Part shown: positions 25,201-39,300 of the stretch, piece after piece | How positions within the stretch are numbered: the stretch's first letter is position 1 | How the letters are laid out: the number at the start of each line of letters is the position of its first letter | Assembly: GCA_023053545.1 (NCBI GenBank) | Contig: JAKZAN010000001.1 | Coordinates: forward strand, 1,508,565-1,572,564 | DNA: 64,000 nt | Origin: Lepidurus packardi | Taxonomy: Eukaryota; Arthropoda; Branchiopoda; Notostraca; Triopsidae | Direction: 5' to 3' | Notes under the pieces: generated by a model | What the model was told of the DNA's origin: nothing | Database searches by the model: none | What the model saw: the letters and a program-made list of their open reading frames with translations, nothing else | Program-made: the position numbers and the translations under genes

Positions 25201-28200
25201 TTGGAGAGAAGATATTTATATATCGGTATGGGTGCGTGATTGTGTCCCGCTGATCCGGCAGCTTCAATCCTCATAAGACACAGCAGGCGGCCACAACGGG
25301 ATGCCTTTCAGAGGAGTGGCTGGGATAGGAGCCACGTTGAGCCAAATGAGGAAGAAAGAGAAGAGAGCCCAGTTCCTTTTTAACACAGCGAAGGAGAAGA
25401 AGAAGAAAAGAGGTACCAGGTGTTGGGTAGTGGACATGAATCATTCGCACTGTACTCCATAAAACGCACCTATAGAGCTCGGGTAATCATAAGGAGTAAA
25501 ATTTACGTCGTCACTCCATGTCTATCCACACGCGGCTCGGACAGTATAAAACTCGAACGAACTCACCCGACTTGTCCAAGGAAAATTGGTCTCTCGCGTG
25601 CATTTTTTCTTTAGTCCAAACGTACATCTTCAACGTTTCTTTTGTTCTTCATACGTTCAACGCATTCTTTTGGTGTCCAGTGGCATTTTGTTTTGGGTCG
25701 TAGCTTGTCCTGTGCGACTTAATCTTGGCAATCAGTGAGCTTGTATGCCAGCAGCTTTAAGATGTAATAAGAGGATGTGGCTGGAGACATTGTCCGAAGT
25801 GTCCGTTGTCACTGTGATGTACACGCTTAAAGAGGACCATGTGAGGAACACAATCCAGCATCGTTTGCATATTGCATGACTAGGAAATCAGCGTGATGGC
25901 ATGCTTACCTTTTAAGAGCCCGTTTTGGTTCAAGAAAAAAACATGGGTCAAGAGAGAAAAGCAAGGACTTTCGGGGTTTGGGGAGTTTCTAGAGGCCAAA
26001 GATGCTTTCCGGCGTGGCATAAATATCGAAAGAGAGTTAGCTTTCGAGTTCATGCGGTCCACGGAGCAGCAGTAATAGATTACACTATTACCATCCTCTC
26101 TCGTCTAGCAGGAGAAAATACGATCCTGGGTAGAATAGATACAATTTTGGAGGTGGCGCAGAAATCGGTATTTATATACGCAGAGGAATAGAAGCGAAAG
26201 CCCAAAGGTGCATGGCATGCTTTATGGTGAGGTCCGTTCTTGATTTGTGGAAGTGGTGATAAGTCTCGGTTGTGTTCGTGTAAGGGCCGTTATGCTAATG
26301 AGTAATTACAAGTATGGGAGGCTTGGAAAGAGGAGATGGGAGGGATTCCTGGGCGCACGTTTCATAGAGGTCAACATTTTTAAAATAAGGAGTGAGTGTC
26401 TTCAATGCGGGGGTATTTTGGTTGATCTTTTCGTTTTAATATTCCTTTCAAAATTTGGGGAGAAACGGAATTTTGTATTTTTGTATTTTGTTTTTTTTAT
26501 TTTTTATTTTGTATTGCTTATTGTTAGTATTTCCGGGTAAGAGTGTGGAGGCTCTGGTGCCTTTTTCGTTAACCTCGTATAGTTTCTTGAGAAGAAGAAT
26601 AGGTTGAGAAGATGTCGTCGAAATTCCATGGCCTTGCGAAGTGGATTAAGAATGGGATATTGAGGGCGTGGTTTGCCCGAGTGCGCCAGTATGGAAATAA
26701 GGTGTTTTGGTGTGATAAGCATCACATGTTTCGGAAGTACTGGCCTGGGAGGGGTTTTTGACCTTAAAGGTAAAAGTTTTAGGAGAGTCTAAAAAAAAAG
26801 GTTGCTCGCTTGCTCTTTTTAGCGTTGGATTCCAAGTTCAGTGGGTTGGGGCATACCGCTGCTAGCAAATAAATTATTACATTACAGGCTTGGAAGAAAA
26901 AAAAAGTCTCATATGTCAAGATCTTTCGTTATCGTTCTCTCTGTTTCATGGGTGCAGTTCTCTGGCAAGTCCATATAAATTAACATAGGTAAATTGCACT
27001 CAAATGAAGAAATCGAGAGATTCTTCGTTCATCGTGACTGAAAGCCATCATGCTTCAATGAATACTCATAGAAGAATGCGTGTTGGACTTGTGTGATTTC
27101 ACTCTGATTTCGGCCTTCCACTCAAGCAACAAGAAATAAGGTAAACGGCCTAATAGCGCATTCTGATGGGAACCTGGTGCGACACTTTTTGGCACTCAGT
27201 GCCAACTCAGTGCCTCTAATTCTCGCTCGCATTTGCCCGTTTTTTCTCTGTATTTCAGTAAATCATTGTTGGTTGTAACCACGGTTCCAACCAGCAGTGG
27301 AATATGTCACTGTTGCAACAATGAAATCCTGAAATACAGAAATGAACTTACACATTTAGTACATTAAATTTCTCTGACTCATTGGTAATTCTCGATCGCA
27401 TTTGCCCGTTTTTTCTCTTTATTTCAGTAAATCATTGTTGGTTGTAAGCACGGTTCCAACCAGTAGTGAAATATGTCACTGTTGCAACAATGAAATGCTA
27501 TGTGACCATGAATCTGTGGCACTCAGTGCCAACTCAGTCCCTATAATTCTCGATCGCATTTGCCGGTTTTTTCTCTTTATTTCAGTAAATCGTTGTTGGT
27601 TGCAACCACGGTTCCAAACAGCAGTGAAATATTTCACTGCTGCAACAATGAAATCCTGAAATACAGAAGTGAACTTACACATTCAGTACATTAAATTTCA
27701 CTGACTCATTGATAATTCTCGATCGCATTTGCCGGGTTTTTCTCTTTATTGCAGTAAATCGTTGTTGGGTTGTAAGCACGGTTCCAACCAGCAGTGGAAT
27801 ATGTCACTGTTGCAACAATGAAACCCTGAAATACAGAAATGAACTGACACATTTAGTACATTAAATTTCTCTGACTCATTGGTAATTCTCGATCGCATTT
27901 GCCCGTTTTTTCTCTTTATTCCAGTAAATCGTTGTTGGGTTGTAACCACGGTTCCAACCAGCAGTGGAATATGTCACTGTTGCAACAATGAAATCCTGAA
28001 ATACAGAAATGAACTGACACATTTAGTACATTAAATTTCTCTGACTCATTGGTAATTCTCGATCGCATTTGCCCGTTTTTTCTCTTTATTTCAGTAAATC
28101 ATTGTTGGTTGTAACCACGGTTCCAACAGCAGTGAAATATTTCACTGTTGCAACAATGAAACCCTGAAATACGGAAACGAACTGACAGATTCAGTACCTT

Positions 28201-31200
28201 AAATTTCACTGACTCATTGGTGCCAAAGTTAGTATAGCTAAGAAACTAAGAACTTATAGCGAGGTTAATTAATCAAAGACTCTACAATACAAACAAAAAA
28301 ATAGCCAGAAAAGCTCCCTTTAGAATGCTGTAGCGATACAGTTCCTTTAGGCAGCGCATAAAAAGCTACTGTGCAGCATTCTTAGTTAGGAAATGTTTCC
28401 GAGAAAGTAGTGGCACAAAAAAGTCTAAGAGCAATGTATTACATTACTACATAAAGGCAACTAAAAAAACTCATTTCCAGTATTTTTGACACTGAAAATT
28501 TCCCAGAACGGGTCACAATTTATAGACGAGTGCAACTCCTCCTCCCCGTTTTCTATTTCGTATTTTGGTTGATGTCATTGTACATCGTCTGTATAACCTA
28601 ATTTACAAATTATGCTAATTCCTTATCATGTCGTTCCTAAGATGAAAGCAACCCGCTTGTCGCTACTTGTTTACCGCTTCAACCGGAAAGACACTTATTT
28701 GGATACAAGTCCTTTCTAGATGACTGCATACGGGACGAGCTTGTCTACTTTTTCTCTCTACTTTTTGGCCAATGTCAAATTCCCCGCAAGTGTCATCTCG
28801 AAACCAAGTTTTTTGGCATCTCTTCGCCTCTTCTGGGTGAAACAATCCGGCTATTGATCCGCTTTACCACTGCATATAGGGGCATGGAAATGAATGCTTG
28901 CCAATACCTCTTTCTTTCTGCGAATTAACCTGCCCCTTATAAGGCAAAGTGGGAGTTCTTTTTTTAAGCAAATCTATATGCTGTTAACATTCTTAAACGT
29001 GCATTTGACCATAAAATAAAGCCGAAATATCGACTGTCTTACGTTAAAAGAGTTCCTTGAAGTTTAAGACTTAAAGTCCCTTGACTGATAAGCTTCAAAG
29101 TGACGGATGAGGAAGCTTGTTATTCGAGCAAGACGCTTGTACAGTCTGAAATTTGCATCGCTCAGCTCCCGGGCTTAGTAACCTTGCCACTTAATGTAAG
29201 GATTAATTCTAACGATTCCCAATCATGAGGGTCATGTTTTTTGGTGCTCAGGACTTGCTGGCTACTTAAGCTTGTCTAAAGCTCCGAGAGCTGAAGCGTA
29301 GTGAACCACGCTCAAGTGTAAGTCATTTGCATAAGGTATTATAGGGTGGGTTGAATGTGGCGCGCGAGTTTCGTTCCAAAAAAAAAGAAAAAGGGGGAGC
29401 AGCTCGTTCTAATATTGTGTGGGTCGCGCTTGAGCTTTTGGGCACGTGTTTCTATGCCAGGTGCTGTTGGTATCAGCGTTGGTGATGGTTAAGGAGCACA
29501 ATGACAGCGATTTTCTTGATGGCTGCTAATGATAGGCCTCGGGAAGGTGGGGATGGGGAAGGACGTTGGCCACTTGATATGCTTTTGGGGGCCTTTTAGG
29601 CTAGCTTTTAGGTCCGTTAACCGTAAATGGGTAATAGTTCTAGCTTTATGGTGCCTACACGACATGTTCTGGTCGATCGTGTGGTAATTTGCGCGTGCAC
29701 AAGGTATGTTTTTTTCTGTCACTTTGATTGTGTTTTTTGGGGGCTTACCCAATGATAAGCTTTCTCCGTGAGTGAGATGAAGTAAATCACGCGCATTAAA
29801 ACTTATTCCTCAGGAGGAAGACTTAAATCCTAAGGAGGAAGTCTTACGACAGATTGATGGAGGTATACGAAAGTCTATTAGGTATGATTGGGTCATAAAA
29901 ATGAGGAAATTTGGGGAATAACAGGCATAAAAGCTGGACATTGGCCGAGTCGTTTTGGTGTTGCCAAAACGATGTACGTTTCTGATTATCTCTGAAGGAG
30001 CATATGTTGAAAAAAAAAAAAAGAATACTGTCTGACGATATGGGCCCTGGGCGGCATGTTGCAGTGTTGTTTGGGTTTTCTTTTCCTGATGAAAAACTTC
30101 GGGCCCCAGAGCCAAAAAGCACGACGTGTTATTAACCCATATTTTAATATTCCTGCATGCATAGTTATGCTTTGTTGTTAGACTGTGGCTATTTTTTTAG
30201 CCATGGCATTGACTTCAACTTTGAAAACTTGACGAACACGCAGCACAACACAACAACCAAAAAAGAACATAGCTTTTAACGACAAACAAAAAACTGGCCA
30301 TGCTTGCAGCATGCAAAAGCTTTGAGTAATTCCAAGCATGCGGAAGACCCATTTATGCTTGCAGAATAGGAATACGTGTGTTTTTTGTACCCTACTTAAT
30401 TGCAATTACGGGTTCCAAGAATGAAATGTGGACTCAACCGTAGAAATGTTGGAGTTTTACCCCGAGGCAAGATCCCTTACTTAATTTTTGTAGATTTTTT
30501 AAGACCAGAAGAACGTCTTCTGGTTTAGGGGAAGTTTTTCTTAAGCTGTGTCTTGTTTTTGTATTGTGTTGTCCCAGACTTTCTTTAGGTTGTTTACCTT
30601 TGAAAATTCCGAGATATTCCTACGGTATCACGTGTCTCCTTTATATGTACCCCGTTAGAAACTTGGAGAAATTCTTGTTCTTGTCTGTACTGGCGTTTAG
30701 GAAGTGGAAGAAATGCTTTTCGTGACTGTATCGTTTTAGACCCACTATTGTATCCACTAGTCAGCAAGCCTAATTGCTCTTAATTCAGAATTTTCAGAAT
30801 TTCCAGAATTTCCAGACGCATTTCTTGACAAAGGTCTGAGCCAGAACTCGAGAGAATTTGGAGGTTCTGTCGATATTTGAGCGACAAGTTGCTTATGCAC
30901 TATAAAGTTGCTTATGCACTATAAAGATCCCTTTGCAATGTATGATAATAAATCACTATGATGAAGTATTTTGTCATTATTTTTATCTTATAAACTGTTA
31001 TTGGAATGCTCATGCAATTGGATGTACCTTTGCTTGGGAACTTTCCGAGTGAAAGAAAAACCATAATTCCTGGAGATACATTTATTGGGGTGTTTTTGTT
31101 CCACTCTCACCTTTTCTAAACATCATTATAATTATATGGGTTTCCGTTACATTGTTTCGTTTATGATAGCTGACGTGTATGCGGGGTTTTCCAACACAAC

Positions 31201-33345
31201 TTGCCTTCTTATGATCATTCCCAATTCCATCGGAGGTTGTTGCCTTTTCTTAGACGAGGATATACCCAGGTTTTGTTAGCATTTGAGCGAAAACTTGGAT
31301 GGCTCCAAGATGTGGAGCGCAAGCGCATCTCTGGCCTTCTTCTGAACCGCGAATGGAAGTCAACGGGCTGGTTGGGGCTGCCGAGTGTGAAAAAGGCAAT
31401 CAATTAGCTATTAAACGAGGGTTCATAAGTGGGAGAAAAATTGAACGTTTGGCAGTTAAAGGCCCATTTCGTTTTAACAGACCGGGTCAAAGGTGTTGTA
31501 CTTCCATCAAGAAAAGAAGCCTTTCCACACCCCATATCACGCGTTCCGATCATTTTTTCCTTCTTTTATGACTGAAAGGAACTCAAGAAAGGCAAAGGAA
31601 AAAATAGTTAGCTTCCCTTTTCATTAACCGCGCCCCTCAATCCATTCGTTAATACTTTTCTGCGTGTCCATTTAGTTGGGTCCCGATTTAGGGATAAAAG
31701 CATCCAAACTTTCCAATAACTCCGCTCTTCTCACGCTTAAAACTTGGGTTTGCGCACCGAAAGAGAGAAATATCGCGAGACACTTGAAACGTGATTTAAT
31801 TAGAGGGTAAGAAACTCTCTTTTGGGGGCTAAATAGACTTCACACCCCTTAATGATCCCCGTAATTACTAAATTGTTCTTTCATTCTCATCCCGTAAGTC
31901 AAATGCACTGTTTCCCACGCGGAATTCGCATTCCTTTCGGGGGGGGAAAAATGGCACATTTTTTGTTTCGCACTGGAACTAATGTTTGAATTAGACCTAT
32001 AAATTCAAACCTTTTTTTGGTTTTATTTCTTAGGTTGACGTACTGTACTTTCAGAAATAGCCTTTTAGTGGAGTAACAAAACCAAGGAGGGACGTGTAAA
32101 TTGGCCGTTATTTTTTTTTTTTATTCATTTCTTAGGGGAACGCCAGTTAGGAAGGCAAAAAGAACGTTAGAAAAATTGAGAATAGAGTAAACTCGGTATT
32201 TATTTTTTTTTTCCGAGGCGAAGGAAGCCGCTTTTATGAGAGCTGGAAATTGGCGCAAAGGATATAATAAGAGCAAGTTGGTTTTCCTCCTTCCCTACTG
32301 TTTTTGATGATGCTATTAACCACGGGAGTGAACGTCCATAAAGCTACTGATTACGCACACATAGACTAGCTAATGTTCTCTATGTAGAGAGCCCGAGAAA
32401 AGAGAGATCGTCAACGTCTGAGAAACCCAAAAAGACAATGGAAAGGGAGAGAACCTGGTAAAGAAGGTAATTATTCCGCACTGCAGGGTCGTTCTTATAT
32501 AATATGGAGACGTACTGTGGTTTTTGTGCCCGCTAGAGATCGAAAAAAGTGAAAAATGGTGTACGACTTAATTGGCTGGCTTTTGGAGCTTTAGACGTGA
32601 TTAAAAATGGAACAAGTTCTGCGAAGAGGAGTTAGGCAATTAATTGTGAGCCACGCTATAAAAATGTACTTGACTGTCACTTGTCTTGGGTCTTGACACC
32701 CAAGTGATCACTAGCAATGGCTTATAAACATGTGTTGAGATGAAGGCTGCAGATATATGCGGTCGCCAAATTTTCCGATCCAAAACCTTCTTTTGCCCTT
32801 GCACATGTCAACAGTGCAAAAGTAATAGCCTAAAAGGGGGGTTAGATTTGAAGGAAAAGTTTTTTTTTTTTTTTTTTTTTTTTGCTTATAAACATGTGTT
32901 GAGACGAAGGCTGCAGATATATGCGGTCGCCAAATTTTCAGATCCAAAACCTTCTTTTGCCCTTGCACATGTCAACAGTCCAAAAGTAATAGCCTAAAAG
33001 GGTGGTTAGATTTGAAGGAAAAGTTTTTTTTTTTTTTTTTTTTTTTTTTTGCTTATAAACATGTGTTGAGACGAAGGCTGCAGATATATGCGGTCGCCAA
33101 ATTTTCAGATCCAAAACCTTCTTTTGCCCTTGCACATGTCAACAGTGCAAAAGTAATAGCCTAAAAAGGGGGTAGATTTGAAGGAAAATTTTTTTTTTTT
33201 TTTTTTTGCTTATAAACATGTGTTGAGACGAAGGCTGCAGATATATACGGTCGCCAAATTTTCAGATCCAAAACCTTCTTTTGCCCTTGCACATGTCAAC
33301 AGTCCAAAAGTAATAGCCTAAAAGGGGGGTTAGATTTGAAGGAAA

Positions 33346-33379
<34 letters not shown>

Positions 33380-36300
33380 TATAAACATGTGTTGAGACGG
33401 AGGCTGCAGATATATGCGGTCGCCAAATTTTCAGATCCAAAACCTTCTTTAGCCCTTGCACATGTCAACAGTGCAAAAGTAATAGCCTAAAAGGGGGGTT
33501 AGATTTGAAGGAAAAGTTTTTTTTTTTTTTTTTTTTTTTGCAGAACAGCCAGGTGTGCTTAAAATCTGGGACTTGGCAGGTATCGAAATGCGAAGATGGA
33601 TTGTTGATATGTTTAGCCCGTTTCCACCTGTGGGGACCCAATGGTTCAACAATGTAGACCCATGAAACCCCCCAAGTTTCTGAGAAGTGGGTTTCTGAAT
33701 TCCAAATTTGCGCTGGGTATTGACAATGTCAGTTTTTAGGTTTGTAGCCTGTAGGTCTTTTAGGTTTGTAGCCTTTCTATCAAGTCCTGGGGTCTTTTGT
33801 TTATGGAGTTTCGACTGCTGGATTCCTAATGAAGTCGTAAGTAGTTCGTTGTTCGTTGCCGTTTTGCGCGTTTGGGGGCAGTTGCGTAGCCAATTTTCCT
33901 GTTGTTTTGCGTGCGCGCAAAAGACCACAAAAGAAAAGGGAACGGAGAGTAAGAGCCAGGTGCTCGGACAGAGGAGAGGAAGGGATTTTCCTTTTGGGGA
34001 TTCGGATTCCTTCTGTCCTTAAGCTGTAACGGCGCGGGCAAAAACCTGAGAGTAATCCGTGAAGATGGACCATTGCGAACTATTGTCACCTTCGCTTTAA
34101 CTGCTTGGCGGTACAAATGGAAGAAAAGGCTGTTGTTGTTGGGACTGGCTGTATGGATCAAAAGTCTTGCCAACTTGTCGTGGTAATATGGGTCTGCCCC
34201 CTTTTACCCTGCACCATGGTCACAAAAGGTGTACCTTTTACCCAGGCTGGCTTTATTCCGATCTTATAATTCATTGTTATGCTCGGTGCTCCTAAGATTC
34301 AGTGTTGTGCTCGGTGGACTTGTAAATTCATTGTTGAGGTCGTGAAGCTTTTACCCAGCGTTCGAAAATTGGCCAGGACTTGGAGAACAATTTCGCCTTA
34401 CTCTGGGATCTAACGACGTGTGCCCAGGATTGTGAAGATTGGACCTTCACATCCATAGAAACCCCCCACGCCTCCACCCTTAGGATGAAAGGGGGTGGGG
34501 TAGGCTTGATGGGCAACAACTCCCACTAATTTTTGTATGCCTTCAGCTCGCTTTTGCTACATTTTCATAGATGTACCCTTTTACTTTTGGCATTTCAAAT
34601 TCTCAGTTGGGTATTTACTCGCGCGAAGGGGATATGGTGAAAATTTGAGGGGAGAAGACCCCAGAAAGGGAGGTCAGGACAAGCCAGGGCACGCCAAGAC
34701 TCGGCCAAAACGCCCCTAATGTGCACGTTTGGTTTCGATCTATAGTCCTTTTCCTTTTTAGCCAGGTTTCGAAAGTAAAATTCTTAATGCATTATGAATT
34801 ATATTAAAAGAAAAACCCCATTCCAAGGCAAAACCTTTCCTTCTTTTGTCTGCTGACCGTTTGGTTGGGCTAGGTTAGGCCTTTTCCACTTTCTTTGAAT
34901 GCTTTTTCAACTTTTATCCTTTTATTACTTGGGTATAGTCTCTATAGAAATAAACGCCAAAAAAAGGGAGAAAAAACTCTCGTTCTTTAAATCGTTTTAA
35001 AAAAGAACTTTTTTTTTAATGAGCCTCTCAGCATCTTCTTGACTCGCCTCCACTCCGGTAGCAGTTATGACAAAAGAAACGAGACAACAAGGGGATAGAT
35101 AATAGTTTAACTTCTTTTCCTTGAGTCAATTTTTTGTTCAAAGTCCCCCCCATACACACAAAAAGAGAGTTCTAAAGAAAACGAAGGGGAAGAGTAGCAG
35201 GAGGCGAAGAAGGAGGAGAAGATGAGAGGAGAGAAGAGGCTTAAAAACGGCCATGGTCGCGGTTTTTAGTTGGCTTGTTTGTTGCCCCAGCTGGGAAAAT
35301 AAGGTGTCCATCCCTGTTCTTGCTCTGGGTTCGTAAGATACGTTTCCATTCCACACCTCTATGCCTCTATACTTTTACCAAGAGCAAGGCCATCGACCAG
35401 AAAGGTAGCTTTTGGCTTTAACCAAATGCCACAGTCCCGGCTAAAAGGAAGTTCGGGATTCAGTTGCTCTCCGAAGGACCACGAAGGCGGAGGGGATTGG
35501 ATTCTATCGCAACTGTTCCTTGATCCAACCGTTTCGCGTGCGTTAACTGAACTCGGTGCGGTGTTTCATTCTTCTGGAGTTTGCGTTCAATTCAAGCTGT
35601 GCCTCAACATGGATTACGTCGTAGAGTGAACCATTTGTAAAAGGAAATAATTCCAAAGGAGCTTAATTCCGGGTTCATTAGGTATGCAATTAGGGAGATC
35701 CCAAAGGCATAATTGGTGCATTCCGGTTGGGGGGGCTAATAGCGGAAGTCGGGGGGGGAGGAGGGGGTATTAGACATAAGGCAGTATATAGAAGCTGAGA
35801 AGGAGACGCTCTCCTGAATGTTCAAATTTGTAAGGGATTTTGGGTCCAGTATTTTTTGGTGTTTATGGCTCAAACGTGTTGGGCCGACAGAAGAGCCAGA
35901 TTTGGAGGAAAGAAACCATTTTTATTAGGAAGGTGCCCCCAATGGGCTTGCTTTGGGTTTCTCTCTCTCTCTTTCTTTCTTTCTTTTCATCCTGGCTGGT
36001 TTTTCACACCTTGCCTGAGCTTGATCTATGCATTGGGGATTATTGTTCCCAATTACCATGCCGATGTAGCGATAAGGATCGTTAGGGAAGAGATAACACG
36101 TTCTTATTTTGTATTTGGAATGTTAAAGCGAAGGCAGGAACAAACAACAAACAACAACTGCAACCCAAAAAGATTAAGCGAGGTTGAAAAAGAACAAAAA
36201 ATGGTAATGTGTGAAGGTATCAAACGTGTCGGAACCTTGCAGTTATAATCAAAATTGGCATCCCCTGAAAACTGTTTTACCTTTTTTTTATTATTATTTA

Positions 36301-39300
36301 CTGCGGTGTTCTCCCATTTCGTATCATATTCATCTGGGCTCTGACACAGCAAAAAAAGGCGTTATGGAGCAAGCACACACACACACACACATATTTAGCC
36401 AAGCCAGAAGCTTATTCAATTGTTAAGCCCCATTTAGCCATAGTGCTATGCATCATGCTTTTGAATGCAAATACGACATGTTGGCGAGAGCTTCCCCTTT
36501 TCAGCCTCAGCATGACATTAGAAACTCTTCATCATTATTATTTTTTTTTCTTTTTTAACTTGCATCTTTATTTTCTTTTATTTCTATTTATGTTGCTGTT
36601 TGATCTTGGTTGTACAGTTTTGGAAGAGTACGGCTACCAAAACAGGCATGCACACCTAAGCTTTTTTTTAAAAAAAAATAAAACAGAGAGGGGAAAAGAA
36701 AAAGACATGAGAATCTCGTTCCTGTGCGTTGACAACGCGTCTTATTGTTCCGAACCGGAGTTGAGAGAATAAAGAACAACAGTTTGCACTTAAAAGAAAA
36801 ACGGGATTTTGGGAGCGGGAATACTTGAATTGGTGAGGAGCGAGAAAAAAAAATTTGAGCATAAAAACTTGAGGTTTTTCCCAACTTGGTATTTCCGTGA
36901 AGAAGCAACTAGCAGTGCCATGTTGACTTATGACTTTTTTTTGTCCCGTTTTTTTGTTGCCATTTTAATATTTATTTGCTTTTGTTTGGAAATTCCAGGC
37001 GGAGTTATCGGTACAAGGTGACGATTTCACGCGCCAGATTTGGCGCATGTATGGCACGTTTGAGCAAATGCTGGCTCATCACGACCAAACGACCGGTCGC
37101 ATGACTTTGAACCTGTTCCCCGAAATGAGGATGAACTACACGGAGACTTTACCGGCGTTCCAGGCCTGGTCGCACAATGCTGAAAGCCATTCCGCCCCAG
37201 GTGTGAACGCGAGTTACAGCGGATTGGGTTCATCCGAAGAGTATTTGGACGACGATCTGGGTTTGGATCTCACAGTTCGACCCAGAATGCAGTCCATGTC
37301 CGGCAATCCGTTGTTGGAAACGATCAGTGCGATAGAAGATTCGAGTGAATCGGACGAGTGCGAGTACTTGCACGTATTACCGAGCACCCACGTGGCTGCG
37401 ACCGGAAATGGAAGCATTCCAGGCTCCGCTGCGCACCATCAGCAAGCCGTGACGACGCGCTCAGCGGAATTTTTGTTAACGAGCAGTGCACATATCAGTC
37501 TGCAGGGCGACAAGGACTTTTTCGGTTACGCGGGCTCGAATTCCATTGATTCGGGGTACAAGAGCTCGTGTCCTACCCCGGACTTGTCGGATTACCACCC
37601 AGCTGGCCATGACGGTAAACGCGGGTCCATTGCCAGCGTGGCTTCCTCAGCGTCCTTGAATTACGCTAGCCAACAACCCGCCACTAAGCTGAGAATCGCG
37701 ATGGGAACGCGAGTTATGGCGACCGCGCCCGTTTTCCCCAGCAATCACCGGCAGCCCCCAACCACGGGACCACAGCTTAGTTCGCCAGTGGGACTACCTG
37801 ATCCCAACTCGTTGGATCACTTGCTGTCGCTGCGCCAGTCCCTCATGTCGGCGATTGAGCGCTACGAATCAGCGGTGCAACGACGAGCAGTATCGACAGC
37901 CCATGTCGCCGTGCCCGAGTTGGACGCATCGGCTGTTCATCACCACCATAACCTGCGACCACAACCTGAGGCGTGTCCGCGGTCTAGTCGCCATCGGTCA
38001 CGGAGCCCGTCCCATTACCGTCCGCGGAGTCAAAGTGCGTCGTCCTCCACGTCGAGTACTAACCAGAAACGGAGCAGTCCAGCCCTGCACCGCAAACAGA
38101 ATCGACAGAATCGACCTGGATCACCGCTAGTGGGAGGAGAAGGCACTGAAACCAGGGATTCGCCCTCCAGGCGGGTTTCTAAAGCCGCTTTGGCGCTTTC
38201 GAACCACAGTCCTCCGGTATTGCCTACCCGGACCTATGGACTCCAGCAACCACATCAACAACAACCAGTGTTGCCGCAACGAGCGCCCCGGATTAGCGAC
38301 GAGGGCATAGCCGCGTTGTTATCGGTGGCTGCCTCCAAATTACAAGCCACTCATGCAAATCAAGAGAGATCGGGCAGCTTCAGCCGTCAGCAACCAGCGG
38401 GCCAGGCCAGTTACGAGGATCAACTTGAAAAACAAGCCACTCGGGATGAAAAAGGAGCTGCCTGGACGGGGAATAACAAGATGAAGATGGAACAAGGAGA
38501 GGACGAGGCTGCAACGTTCATGCTGGAAGGGGAAATCGACGCGTTACTTTACGGACGAACAGGACATCGATATGCGGCTGGGGGATCGGCCAAAGTCTCT
38601 TCCGTCTCCCAACTTAAAGGTAAAAGATTAGGGCTTTTTAATGGTTATTCGACCTCGCAGAGGTACGTGAACGCATGGCTGGTAGTTTATCCTTGTAAAT
38701 GTCAAACATGTCTCGGAAGCTTATGGATACAGGCTTAATCTCTGGCTAGTTTTAAGGAATTTCGGCTTTACCATGTTTGATAGTAAGGATTTATTTTTCT
38801 AAAACTTAGCATTTAAATTGCATTTTAATTAAGAATTTAGAAAATATGTACAATTTTAAAAGTGTGCATAAAAGGGTTTAAAAGTGTGCATAAAAGATAT
38901 AGTCTGTAAATCTCTTCTTGATTACTTTTAAATGTATATATTCTGTAGCATACATCAAAATAAAACGTAATTAGGAAGAAATTAAGTTCACAAGTAAAAA
39001 ATACGTTATAAAAATAAGTTATAAAAGTTATATAAGTTATAATAAGTTAAAAATAAGTTATAATAAGTTAAAAATAAGTTATAATAAGTTATAAATAAGT
39101 TATAAAAGTACGTAAGTTTAGGACAGGGGTTTTCATATCAATAGAACTTAAATACTAAGAAAATGAAAGAGTAGGCAATAAAAAATGTCAGTATTTATAT
39201 TGTCCTCAACTCCATGTAAATCTTCGTGTTTCGAAGGACAGTACTAGACTTTTGCCGTAAATTGTATACTTTATTTAGTACCCACGTTAATGTCACAGTC

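Larger units (their letters stand above)
19327..36998 (+). other. Proposed 17.7-kb first intron, rich in satellite-like arrays
   Basis: Between the donor at 19327 and the acceptor ending at 36998 I found no protein-coding exon that I would support. It holds four separate tandem arrays (20313-21359, 22529-23350, 27190-28221, 32720-33540), an (AC)n run at 36375-36391, and a (CT)n/(CTTT)n run near 35960-35988. If exon 1 at 19291 is not part of the gene, this would be intergenic DNA plus the gene's promoter. Confidence 0.55.

Noticed and set aside
32711-33928. ORFs of 65-159 codons on either strand with poly-Lys or poly-Phe
   Set aside because: They arise from the poly-T tandem array; the same peptide repeats with the DNA unit and has no start context or homology.
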